From NCBI GenBank assembly GCA_963769715.1, contig CAVYNE010000050.1, positions 1 through 64,000 of the forward strand: a stretch of DNA of 64,000 nucleotides. The letters are read 5' to 3'. The number at the start of each line of letters is the position of its first letter. Within the stretch, counting starts at the first letter, position 1. A program made the translations under genes and the position numbers. Source of the stretch: Palsa-504 sp963769715 (lineage in GTDB: Bacteria; Actinomycetota; Actinomycetes; Streptosporangiales; Streptosporangiaceae). The notes under the pieces were generated by a model. That model had not been told where the DNA came from, ran no database searches, and worked only from the letters and a program-made list of their open reading frames with translations. Below, piece by piece: positions 34,068 through 42,428 of this stretch.

Positions 34068-36749
34068 ATGAGCATGCACGCGGAGGACAGCGCTTATGCT
34101 CTGCTGAGCGATGGCGCCACGATCGAGATCCGGGCCGCGCGGCCTGGTGACTTCGACGCGGTGCGGGACATGCACGCCAAGATGTCACCGGACAACCTGT
34201 ACCTGCGCTTCTTCAGCATGAGCCCGCTCGCGGCCGAGCAGGAGGCGCGCCGGGTATGCCGCGAGCCCGGGCCGGACCACGCGGCGCTGCTGGCCGTGCT
34301 GGACGGCGAGGTGGTCGGCTGCGGCACCTACGAGCGGGTCGGCTCCGGCTCCGAGTCTGCGGAGGTCGCCTTCACGGTCGCCGATGATATGCATCACCGC
34401 GGCATCGGCATGCTGCTGCTGGAGCACCTGGTCTCGCTGGCCCGAGGCCGGGGATTCCGCGCGTTTACTGCGGAGACGCTGAGCGAGAACGCGGCCATGC
34501 TGCGGGTATTCGCCGACGCCGGGCTGCAGGCGCAGCGCTCCCTGGCGGACGGCGTGTATGACTTGACGTTCCCGCTGCCCGCCGACGAGGCGGACGCCGC
34601 CCTGGGCACCTACCGCGATACGGTCGCCCTGCGGGAGCGGTCGGCGGACGTGGCGAGCATGCGCCCCGTGCTGATGCCGGCCTCGGTCGCGGTCATCGGC
34701 GCGAGCCGGCGCCCCGGATCGGTCGGGCGGGCCATCCTGCAGAACATCATTACCGGCGGTTTTTCCGGCCCGGTCTACCCGGTCAACCCGGGCGCGGCTG
34801 AGCTGGACGGCATCCCTTGCCTGCCGTCGGCGGCGGCGCTGCCGGACCAGGTTGACCTGGCGGTCATCGCCGTCCCGGCGGGGGCGGTGCTCGGGATCGC
34901 CGAGGACTGCGGGCAGCGGGGAGTCAAGGCGCTGGTCGTGATCGCGGCCGGACTCAGCGGCCCGGCCCGCGCGGAGCTGCTGGGCATCTGCCGCCGCCAT
35001 GGCATGCGGATGGTCGGGCCGGCCAGTTTCGGCGTAGCCAACCCGAGCATCGGCCTGGACGCCACGTTCGCGGCCCGCCATCCCGCGGCGGGAACGGCCG
35101 GCCTGGCGCTGCAGTCCACCGGCGGCACCGGCTTCGTGCTGGTTGAGCACCTGTCCCGGCTGGGCGTGGGGATCTCCACGCTGGTCTCCTTCGGCGACAA
35201 GGACGACGTGTCCGGCACCGACATGCTGCAGTGGTGGGAGTCCGACGGGGCGACGAAGCTGGCCTTGTTGTACATGGAATCGATCGGGAACCCGCCCAAG
35301 TTTGCCCGCACCGCCCGTGGCGTGGGCCGCGCCATGCCGGTGCTGACCGTGGCCGTGGGCCGGTCCGTGGCGGGCGGGCGCCTGGCCGGGGCCCGCGCCG
35401 CGAGGGCGGCTACCCCGCTGGTCACCAGGCAGGCCCTGTTCGAGCAGTCCGGCATAATCGCCGCCGCTAACCTCGGCGAGCTACTGGACACCGCGGCGTT
35501 GCTGGCCTCGCAGCCGGTGCCCGCCGGAGGCAGGGTCGGCGTGGTGTCCAATACCCGCGGCGCTGCGGTGCTCGCCGCCGACGCGTGCGGCGACGCCGGC
35601 CTGCAGGTCGCCGCCCTGGCCAGGGACACTCAGCGGGCGCTGCGGGACATGCTCGGCCGCGAGGCCTTGGTGGCCGGGCCGGTCGATACCACCGTGCTGG
35701 TCACCCCCGGCCGCTTCCGCCGGTGCCTGGAGCTTGTCGGCGCCGACCCGGGCGTCGACGCGGTGCTGGCGCTGACGGCCACGACCGCGAGCAGCGACCT
35801 GGTTCCCGAGGTAGGCGCCGCGCGGCTGCCGGTGCCGATCGCCGCGGCGGTGCTGGACCAGGTCGAAGTGGTCCGGCTGCTGCCAGGCCCGGGCGGGAAC
35901 TCCCCTCCGGTCCCCGCCTATGCCTACGCCGAGTCCGCCGTCCGCGCCCTGGGCCACGCCGCGCGCTACGGCACCTGGCGGGCGACCCCGCCGGGACGCG
36001 TACCCGACCTGGAGGGCCTGCGCCAGGACCGAGCCCGGGAGCTGGTCGCCGGCGTTCTCGCCAGCCCGCCCCGGGGCGGCTGGCTGGCCCTGGACCCCAC
36101 CGTGGAGCTGCTCGGCTGCTACGGCGTACCGCTAGCCGACAGCATCGGGGTCATCACCGAGGACGCTGCGGCCGCGGCGGCGGCCCGGTTCGGCGGCCCC
36201 GTCGCGCTCCGGGCGGACGTGCCCGGCTTGCTGCGCACCAGCGACGCAGGCGACGTGCTGACCGGCCTGCACGGCGCGGACGAGGTCCGGCGCGGGTTCC
36301 GCTCGCTGAAGGAGATCTTCGGCAGGCGGCTGGCCGGCGTCATTGTCCAGCCGGTGGTCACCGGCGGCATCGAGGTGACGATCAGCGTGCTGCACGAGCA
36401 GGTGGCCGGCCCGCTGGTGCTGTTCGGGCTCGGCGGCGCCGCCGGCGATGGGCTGGCTGACCGCGCCGCCCGGCTCGCCCCCCTCACCGACGCCGACGCC
36501 GACGACCTGATCCGGTCGACACGGGCCGCCGCCCGGCTGCTCGGACGCCGCGGCGCTCCAGCCGCCGACCTCGCCTCACTCAGGGACATGCTGCTACGGG
36601 TCTCCCGGATGGCCGACGACCTGCCGCAGATCGCCGAGCTCGAGCTGAGCCCCGTCATCGCCCGCCCCGACGGCGTCCAGGCCGTCGACGCCCGGATCCG
36701 CATCCAGGCCGCTGAGCCCGCCGACGCCCACCTGCGCCGACTGCCATAA
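34068..36749 (+). CDS. GNAT-NDP-forming acyl-CoA synthetase fusion (Pat-like protein acetyltransferase)
   Basis: An 893-residue fusion. Residues 18-175 are a GNAT acetyltransferase with the acetyl-CoA loop HHRGIGMLLLEHL. From about 205 comes an NDP-forming acyl-CoA synthetase half: the CoA-binding Rossmann part (SVAVIGASRRPGSVGRAILQ), ligase-CoA parts (QSTGGTGFVLVEHLSRLGVG), and an ATP-grasp part at the C-terminus (ARFGGPVALRADVPGLLRTS, PLVLFGLGGAAGDGLAD, IAELELSPVIARP). This domain set occurs in actinobacterial Pat enzymes that acetylate lysines, for example on acyl-CoA synthetases. Whether the synthetase half is catalytic cannot be told; in related Pat proteins it is regulatory. GGGAGGG precedes the ATG. 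Confidence 0.88.
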   Translation: MSMHAEDSAYALLSDGATIEIRAARPGDFDAVRDMHAKMSPDNLYLRFFSMSPLAAEQEARRVCREPGPDHAALLAVLDGEVVGCGTYERVGSGSESAEVAFTVADDMHHRGIGMLLLEHLVSLARGRGFRAFTAETLSENAAMLRVFADAGLQAQRSLADGVYDLTFPLPADEADAALGTYRDTVALRERSADVASMRPVLMPASVAVIGASRRPGSVGRAILQNIITGGFSGPVYPVNPGAAELDGIPCLPSAAALPDQVDLAVIAVPAGAVLGIAEDCGQRGVKALVVIAAGLSGPARAELLGICRRHGMRMVGPASFGVANPSIGLDATFAARHPAAGTAGLALQSTGGTGFVLVEHLSRLGVGISTLVSFGDKDDVSGTDMLQWWESDGATKLALLYMESIGNPPKFARTARGVGRAMPVLTVAVGRSVAGGRLAGARAARAATPLVTRQALFEQSGIIAAANLGELLDTAALLASQPVPAGGRVGVVSNTRGAAVLAADACGDAGLQVAALARDTQRALRDMLGREALVAGPVDTTVLVTPGRFRRCLELVGADPGVDAVLALTATTASSDLVPEVGAARLPVPIAAAVLDQVEVVRLLPGPGGNSPPVPAYAYAESAVRALGHAARYGTWRATPPGRVPDLEGLRQDRARELVAGVLASPPRGGWLALDPTVELLGCYGVPLADSIGVITEDAAAAAAARFGGPVALRADVPGLLRTSDAGDVLTGLHGADEVRRGFRSLKEIFGRRLAGVIVQPVVTGGIEVTISVLHEQVAGPLVLFGLGGAAGDGLADRAARLAPLTDADADDLIRSTRAAARLLGRRGAPAADLASLRDMLLRVSRMADDLPQIAELELSPVIARPDGVQAVDARIRIQAAEPADAHLRRLP

Positions 36750-36764
36750 CGGACCAGCCAGCGG

Positions 36765-36950
36765 CGCCGGACCACCATCCAGGTCATCCGCTCCGGCGGC
36801 GCCCACGCGGGCCTGCTGGGTGGGTTCATCATCGCGGATCTCGACAGCAGACCGCCCGTGGCGTAGCTGGAGACGGCGGCGCATGGGAAGGTCACCGGCA
36901 GCGCCTTGGTGACGGCTCACGTCGCTCTCTCGTTCGATAGGCTCCGGGCA
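36765..36950 (+). pseudogene. DUF5753/Scr1-type regulator C-terminal relic
   Basis: The frame reads TTIQVIRSGGAHAGLLGGFI, IADLDSRPPVA, a TAG, then LETAAHGKVTG and ALVTAHVALSFDRLRAQ. This is the C-terminal part of the DUF5753 domain found after XRE domains in actinobacteria. The XRE part is absent. A second relic of the family lies near 52140. Confidence 0.55.
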
Positions 36951-37042
36951 CAGGAAGGGCCAGGACCCCGGTGGGAAGCCGACGCGCTCGGTGATGGCGG
37001 CCAGGCGGGCGAACATCACCAGCAGGTCGTGGAACGGGACGT

Positions 37043-37888
37043 TCAGGCGTTGGCATCGTCGTGTGCCAGGTTGGCGCCGAGTGCGCGGGAGGCCCGGGCC
37101 TGTGCGAGCAGTTCCTTGGCCTTGGCCTCGACGTCGGCGATCGCGCCGGCGCCGGCCACGAAGCGCAGCGGCGGCTGGTCCTGGTCGGCGATGGTCAGCA
37201 AGGCGCGGGCGAGCTTGGCGGGATCGCCGGTCTGGCGGCCGTTCATGCTCTTCCAAGCCGCGATGGTGGCGGTGGTGCGCTCGGCGTAGTCCTCGATGGT
37301 CGGCTCGGGCCAGGTGGTGGAGGCGTCCACCAGCAACTCGGTGCGGAAGAAGCCGGGTTCGACGACCGTGGTGCGGATGTTGTACGGCTCCACGTCGTAG
37401 CGCAGCGATTCCGTCCAGCCTTCGACGGCGAACTTGGAGGCGGCGTAGGCGACGCAGAACTCCTGGCCGATCAGGCCCGCTGACGAGGAGAGGGTGATGA
37501 TGTGGCCGGCGCGCTGCTTACGCATGACGGGCAGGACGGCGCGGGTGACGTTCATGGGTCCGAACAGGTTGGTTTCGAACTGCTGGCGCATCTGCTCGGG
37601 GGTGATCTCTTCGAAGTAGCCGGCGAAGAAGTTCCCTGCGTTGTTGATCAGGACGTCGATGCGGCCGAAGTGGTCGAGGGCTGCCTGCGCGGCTGCCCGG
37701 GCGTCCTGCGGGCAGGTGATGTCCAGCTTGGTGACCAGCAGGTTCTCCTGCGGCCCGCCGAGGGGCTGCTCGACCTGCTCGGGGCGGCGGCCAGTGGCCA
37801 CGACCTGGTGGCCGGCCTTGAGGGCTTCGCGGGCGATGTCCGTGCCCAGGCCGCGACCGGCACCGGTGATGAGAATGACCTTGCTCAT
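37043..37888 (-). CDS. SDR family oxidoreductase
   Basis: A 281-residue short-chain dehydrogenase with TGAGRGLGTDIA at the start, NNAGNFFAGYFEE, catalytic Ser in LSSSAG and YAASKFAVEGW. The EITPEQMRQQFETNLFG segment is typical of the group often placed beside MmyB-type regulators. AAGGAA precedes the ATG at 37888. It diverges from the XRE/MmyB gene at 38129, which probably controls it. Substrate unknown. Confidence 0.9.
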   Translation of the reverse strand: MSKVILITGAGRGLGTDIAREALKAGHQVVATGRRPEQVEQPLGGPQENLLVTKLDITCPQDARAAAQAALDHFGRIDVLINNAGNFFAGYFEEITPEQMRQQFETNLFGPMNVTRAVLPVMRKQRAGHIITLSSSAGLIGQEFCVAYAASKFAVEGWTESLRYDVEPYNIRTTVVEPGFFRTELLVDASTTWPEPTIEDYAERTTATIAAWKSMNGRQTGDPAKLARALLTIADQDQPPLRFVAGAGAIADVEAKAKELLAQARASRALGANLAHDDANA

Positions 37889-38128
37889 GGCGGGATTCCT
37901 TTTCCTTTCAGGCGCCGAAGCCCGGCGCCCGGTGTTGAGTGGTGATGATGCTTAGGCCGATCCGGGAGACGTCCAACCCGCCCAGAGACACGTGCTTCAT
38001 CAGATAGCTCCTTATCGTCGTTGCCCGGGTTCCAGGTAACGCCTCGCCAGGCGACGCGAAGAAGTCGCTGCTGGACGGTGTACTGACAGCCCACCCCTCG
38101 TCCCGGGAACTGCGCTTAGCCTGGAGGC

Positions 38129-38845
38129 GTGGACAACCGCCACGAGGTCAAGGCCTTCCTCAGCTCCCGCCGAGCCAAGATCACCCCCGAGCAGGCCGGG
38201 CTGGCGCACTACAGCCGCAACCGCCGGGTGCCCGGTCTGCGCCGCAGCGAGGTCGCCGACCTGGCCGGCGTCAGCGTCGAGTACTACGCACAACTCGAGC
38301 GCGGCGACCTGACCGGCGTGTCCGAGGTGCCGGCCTTCGTCGAGAACGGGCGCCTGGACGTGCTCGCCAGCAACCCGCTCGCGCGGGCGCTGTACGCGCC
38401 GGTGTTCGCCGGCCCCGCCCGACCGGCGAACCTGGCCCGGTTCAACTTCCTTAACCCGCACGCCCGCACGTTCTGGGGCGACTGGGATCGCGCCGCCGAC
38501 GACACCGTGGCCATGCTGCGCACCGAAGCCGGCCGCGACCCCTACGACAAAGGCCTAAGCGACCTGGTGGGAGAGCTGTCCACCCGCAGCGACGAGTTCC
38601 GCGTGCGCTGGGGCGCCCACGACGTCGAACTGCACCGCACCGGGCTCAAGCACATCCGGCACCCCGTCGTCGGCGAACTGCAGCTGTCCTACGAGGTGAT
38701 GCAACTGCCCGCCGACCCCGGCCTGACCCTGGTCGCCTTCAGCGCCGAAGCAGGCTCACCCACCGACGACGCCCTGCGACTGCTGGCCAGCTGGGCCGCC
38801 ACCCACGCGCCGGCCGACGCCCCGGCCACGCCGAACCGAACGTAA
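38129..38845 (+). CDS. XRE regulator with MmyB-like domain, internally shortened
   Basis: A 238-residue regulator. The HTH is RAKITPEQAGLAHYSRNRRV, LRRSEVADLAGVSVEYYAQL ERGDLTG split around residue 50; the MmyB-like ligand domain follows (VENGRLDVLASNPLARALYA, FNFLNPHARTFWGDW, KHIRHPVVGELQLSYEVMQL). In intact members about 45 residues, including helices 'LARALxLDEAERxHLFDLAR', separate ERG-LTG from the ligand domain; here LTGVSE is followed at once by VPAFVENGR. The deletion keeps the frame. DNA binding may survive; folding of the linker is doubtful. Divergent from the SDR gene. Confidence 0.8.
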   Translation: MDNRHEVKAFLSSRRAKITPEQAGLAHYSRNRRVPGLRRSEVADLAGVSVEYYAQLERGDLTGVSEVPAFVENGRLDVLASNPLARALYAPVFAGPARPANLARFNFLNPHARTFWGDWDRAADDTVAMLRTEAGRDPYDKGLSDLVGELSTRSDEFRVRWGAHDVELHRTGLKHIRHPVVGELQLSYEVMQLPADPGLTLVAFSAEAGSPTDDALRLLASWAATHAPADAPATPNRT

Positions 38846-39042
38846 TCCCGCGACGGACAGGTCCTACCGCTGCGCAGATCACGGCCCCTACCGGCGCGGA
38901 ATGCTGCTCACGGCCCGGCGCCACCAGTCGCGCCGAACGCAACCGGATCCGCGAGATCCTCGGCGAGGACGCAACGGCGCAGGATAATCCCGCCTCGCTC
39001 GCGCAGCCCGCGAGCTGAGCCGCCATCTCCTGGAGGTCCACC

Positions 39043-40023
39043 ATGCTTGCGTCCTGGTACGACGAAAAGGGCCCGGCCGCCGACGTGCTGCACGTCGGCG
39101 AACTGCCCGACCCCCAGCCGGGCCCCGGCGAGGTTCGCGTTCATGTCACCGTCTCGGGCGTCAACGCCGGCGACACCAAGAAACGCGGCGGCCTGTTCGA
39201 TCCGGCCATGCCCTATCCCCGCGTGATCCCGCACAGCGACGCGGCCGGTGTCATCAACGCCGTCGGGCAGGGCGTTGCCGCGCACCGCGCCGGGCAGCGG
39301 GTGTGGGTGTACGGCGCCCAGTCCTACCGGCCCTTCGGCACCGCCGCCCAGTACACCGTCGTCCCCGCCGACCAGGCCGTCCCTCTGCCGGACCACGTGA
39401 GCGACGAGCTCGGGGCGAGCCTGGGCATCCCCGGGATCACCGCGCACCGCACCGTGTTCGCCGACGGCCCGGTCGACGGCAAGCTCGTCTTGGTGCACGG
39501 CGTGCTCGGCGGGGTCGGCTCGCTCGCCGCGCAGTTGGCCCGGTGGGCCGGCGCCACCATCTTCGGGACCGTGCGGCGCGGCACCGACCTGGGCCGCGTC
39601 GACCCGGCGGTCGTGTCTCATGCCGTCGCCCTGGATCGCGGCGACCCGGCGGCGGCGATCCGCGCGTACGCGCCGCAGGGCGTGGACCGGATCATCGAGG
39701 TGTCCCTCTCCGACAACGCCGACCTGGACAACGCCATCGCCGCGAACGGCGCGGTCATCGCCGCCTACGCCACCCGCGCCGCCCGCACCGAGATCCCCTT
39801 CTGGACGCTGCTGTTCAACAACGTCACGCTGCGCCTGGTCGGCAGTGACGACTTCCCCGACCAGGCCCGACGGCGAGCCGTCCGTGACCTCACGGCCGCG
39901 GCCGCGGCCGGCGCCCTGACCGTCGAGGTCGGCGCCCGCTTTGCGCTGCAGGACATCGCCGAGGCCCACGACCGCGTCGACGCCGGCGCCCGGGGCCGCG
40001 TCCTGGTCACCGTCCCCCGCTGA
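39043..40023 (+). CDS. MDR-type NADPH:quinone reductase-like protein
   Basis: A 326-residue zinc-less medium-chain reductase. GroES-like part: DPQPGPGEVRVHVTVSGVNA, IPHSDAAGVINAVGQGV. Rossmann part: the nucleotide loop VHGVLGGVGSLAAQLARWAG (variant of GxGxxG) and ALQDIAEAHDRVDAGARGRV at the end. The structural-zinc cysteines are missing, as in quinone oxidoreductases. GGAGG lies 7 bases before the ATG. It reduces quinones or enones with NADPH by family knowledge. Confidence 0.9.
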   Translation: MLASWYDEKGPAADVLHVGELPDPQPGPGEVRVHVTVSGVNAGDTKKRGGLFDPAMPYPRVIPHSDAAGVINAVGQGVAAHRAGQRVWVYGAQSYRPFGTAAQYTVVPADQAVPLPDHVSDELGASLGIPGITAHRTVFADGPVDGKLVLVHGVLGGVGSLAAQLARWAGATIFGTVRRGTDLGRVDPAVVSHAVALDRGDPAAAIRAYAPQGVDRIIEVSLSDNADLDNAIAANGAVIAAYATRAARTEIPFWTLLFNNVTLRLVGSDDFPDQARRRAVRDLTAAAAAGALTVEVGARFALQDIAEAHDRVDAGARGRVLVTVPR

Positions 40024-40170
40024 ATACGGCAGCATCCGGACTCCAGCGACACCGATGCCCGCACGGTCGAAACGCCATCACAAGACGATCAAAGGGCATG
40101 CGGCTGAGGGTGCGGATCGTCGCGCTGACCGCGGTTGCCGTCATCGCCGGGACGCGCCCGCCCGCCGCGG

Positions 40171-41052
40171 TCAGCAGCCCCCTGAGGTGTGTCGCAGCAT
40201 GGCCGGGATGACCGAAGTCCACCACGCCCGCGGCGGCATCTGATGGCCGACGCCCTCCAGCGGCAGCAACTCGGCATGGGGAATCTCGCGGGCCAGCGCC
40301 TCGGCATGGCCGTAGGGAAACAAAGGATCAGACGTACCGTGAATCACCAGGGTCGGTACGGCGATCTCGTCAAGCCGCCCGCGGGCCAGCTCACCCTCCT
40401 CGGCCAGTGCGTGGTTCACCACGCTGGCGGCCATATCGTTGGTGCGGTCAACGATCCGCGCCACGAGCGCGCGCACGTGCGCGTTGTCGAAGTACTCCGC
40501 GGCCTCCAGCCGCCGCTCGTAGCCGACGATGTAATCGATCACCGCCGTCCGTTCGGTCCAATCCGGCAGCGGAACCTCCGCGGCGAAGTAGGCCCGCAGG
40601 TCCTCCGACATCGGCGGAAGCTCAGCCCGGTCCGGGCCGCCCGGGACTGCGGGACTAGTCGAGATCAGTACCAGGGAGTCAACGCGACCCGGATGAGCCA
40701 GGGCAACCTGCTGCGCGAGGGCGCCGCCCATCGACATACCGGCCAGGTGAGCGCTCCGCCGCCCGAGTGCGTCCAGCACCCCGGCCGCGTCGGCCGCCAG
40801 GTCCGCGCCGGTGTACTCTGGCGCCCCGGCTGGGTAGCTGACCGACTGCCCGGTGTCGCGATGGTCGTAGCGGATGACAAATCGGCCGCCCGCCGCCAGC
40901 CGCTGACAGAATTCCTCCTCCCACCAGTCCATCGAGCTGCCCATGCCGCCGATGAGCAGGATCACGGGGTCAGCCGCGTCGCCAGCAGTATCCACGCACA
41001 GGTCAACCCCGTTGACCTCGATGATGTCCCGGACGGTCTGCGCGGCGCTCAT
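40171..41052 (-). CDS. Alpha/beta hydrolase
   Basis: A 293-residue hydrolase with elbow AGMSMGG (Ser107), acid in HGTSDPLFPYG and histidine in VGHQMP. The RYDHRDTGQSVSYPAG segment and overall layout match the same group as the 8088-9014 gene. No strong ribosome site is seen at the ATG 41052. A short signal-peptide-like frame (from 40098) points at its 3' end and looks like a relic. Substrate unknown. Confidence 0.88.
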   Translation of the reverse strand: MSAAQTVRDIIEVNGVDLCVDTAGDAADPVILLIGGMGSSMDWWEEEFCQRLAAGGRFVIRYDHRDTGQSVSYPAGAPEYTGADLAADAAGVLDALGRRSAHLAGMSMGGALAQQVALAHPGRVDSLVLISTSPAVPGGPDRAELPPMSEDLRAYFAAEVPLPDWTERTAVIDYIVGYERRLEAAEYFDNAHVRALVARIVDRTNDMAASVVNHALAEEGELARGRLDEIAVPTLVIHGTSDPLFPYGHAEALAREIPHAELLPLEGVGHQMPPRAWWTSVIPAMLRHTSGGC

Positions 41053-41053
41053 C

Positions 41054-41163
41054 TCAGTCGGCCCGGCGGTAGGTGAGGGCGAAGTCGTGCTCCCACTGAC
41101 CGTCGTCGTGGCCCGTCTCCCAGGCGCCGCTGATGGTGTTCCCGATCACGATAGTCACTCCCG
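41054..41163 (-). pseudogene. C-terminal fragment of a DUF1579-like protein
   Basis: Minus strand: ISGAWETGHDDGQWEHDFAL then TYRRAD and TGA. This resembles the last strands of small barrel proteins of the DUF1579 type. The rest is missing. Confidence 0.4.
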
Positions 41164-41284
41164 CCCTCATAGCCGGTTACGAGTGTCTCTCACCGGTAAG
41201 ACGACGACGAGGGGCGGAACTCATCGCACCCTCAGTCCGGCATAGAGCAAGACCGCCCGAGCCCGGCCGCGCGGACGAGCTCCG

Positions 41285-42256
41285 TCAGTACCAGGACGGC
41301 CCGTGGTTGCTGTAGGGCTTTCCGAGGGCGGAGGCCTCGTCGGCGGTCAGTTTCAGCTCGAGCGCGGCGACGGCTTCGGGCAGGTGATGCGGTCTGGTCG
41401 CGCCGACAATCGGGGCGCAGACGGCCGGGTTGCGCAGCACCCAGGCCAGCGCGACCTGGGCCATGGTGACACCGCGGGCGCCGGCGAGTTCCTGTACCGC
41501 GTTGACGACGGGCTCATCCAGAGGTGAGTCGAAGGCCTGCACAACGTGGTCGACGCTGGACCGGGTGGACTGCTCGCCCCACGGGCGGGCCAGGCGGCCT
41601 TTGCCTTGCGGGGAGTAGGGCACCAGGCCGACGCCGGTGTCGGCGCACATGGCCATCAGCTCGGGCTCGTCCTGGCGGCGCAGCAGGTTGTACTGGTTCT
41701 GCATGGACACGAACCGGGTCCAGCCGCCCTGGCCGGCGGCGTGCTGCAGCTTGGCGAACTGCCAGGCGTACATCGACGACGCGCCGAGGTAGCGGGCCTT
41801 GCCGGCTTTGACGATGTCGTACAGGGCCTCCATCGTCTCGGCGACCGGGGTGGCGGGGTCGAAGCGGTGGATCTGGTACAGGTCGACGTAGTCGGTGCCG
41901 AGCCGGGTCAGGGAGGCGTCGATCTGCTCCATGATGGCCTTGCGGGACAGGCCGGATCCGCCGGGACCTTCGTGCATCTTGCCGAACACCTTGGTGGCCA
42001 GCACGATATCCTCGCGACGCGAATAGCGCCTGATCGCGCGGCCGACGACCTCCTCCGAGGTGCCGGCCTGGTAGACGTTCGCGGTGTCCCAGAAGGTGAT
42101 TCCGAGCTCGATAGCCTGCCGGAAGAACGGCTGCGCGTCGTCGTCGGCCAGGGCCCACCGGTGGGCTCCTTCGGTCGCGGGGTCGCCGTAGCTCATGCAG
42201 CCCAGCGCGAGCCGGCCGATCTTCAGCCCGGTGTCACCGAGCCGGGTGTGCTCCAT
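41285..42256 (-). CDS. Aldo/keto reductase
   Basis: A 323-residue AKR of the YajO/YakC group. LALGCMSYGDP, FWDTANVYQAGTSEEVVGRA with the catalytic Asp and Tyr, VLATKVFGKMHEGPGG with the Lys, and YQIHRFDPATPVAETMEAL with the His form the conserved tetrad. GATRPHHLPEAVAALELKLT binds NADPH. It is intact. A truncated MmyB-type regulator start lies just upstream, so its natural regulator seems lost. Confidence 0.92.
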   Translation of the reverse strand: MEHTRLGDTGLKIGRLALGCMSYGDPATEGAHRWALADDDAQPFFRQAIELGITFWDTANVYQAGTSEEVVGRAIRRYSRREDIVLATKVFGKMHEGPGGSGLSRKAIMEQIDASLTRLGTDYVDLYQIHRFDPATPVAETMEALYDIVKAGKARYLGASSMYAWQFAKLQHAAGQGGWTRFVSMQNQYNLLRRQDEPELMAMCADTGVGLVPYSPQGKGRLARPWGEQSTRSSVDHVVQAFDSPLDEPVVNAVQELAGARGVTMAQVALAWVLRNPAVCAPIVGATRPHHLPEAVAALELKLTADEASALGKPYSNHGPSWY

Positions 42257-42264
42257 GTCGTCTC

Positions 42265-42330
42265 CTAGCGGAGGTCCTGCTCGCGTTCGCGAGTGGTGAG
42301 GAACTCGCGGATCTCGGCTCGGTTGTCCAC
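42265..42330 (-). pseudogene. MmyB-type regulator N-terminal fragment
   Basis: GTG opens VDNRAEIREFLTTREREQ and a TAG follows at 42265. Compare VDNRHEVKAFLSSRRA at 38129. Only the first helix remains, immediately upstream of the aldo/keto reductase. Confidence 0.4.
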
Positions 42331-42428
42331 GATCACCGAGCCTACGGCAGGCCCCCGAACACGGCTGGACCCTGCTGTTCCCCGACCGTCACCCCCACGC
42401 CGGCGGGCGGAGTCACCCGGCTAGCACG

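Noticed and set aside
38908..40035. Minus-strand frame of 375 codons over the quinone reductase
   Set aside because: Gly/Asp/Val-rich shadow; the plus strand encodes a complete MDR protein with ribosome site.
40098..40185. Signal-peptide-like frame MRLRVRIVALTAVAVIAG
   Set aside because: Plausible sensor-kinase-type start with AAAGGG, but it ends after about 28 codons against the hydrolase gene; too short to annotate.
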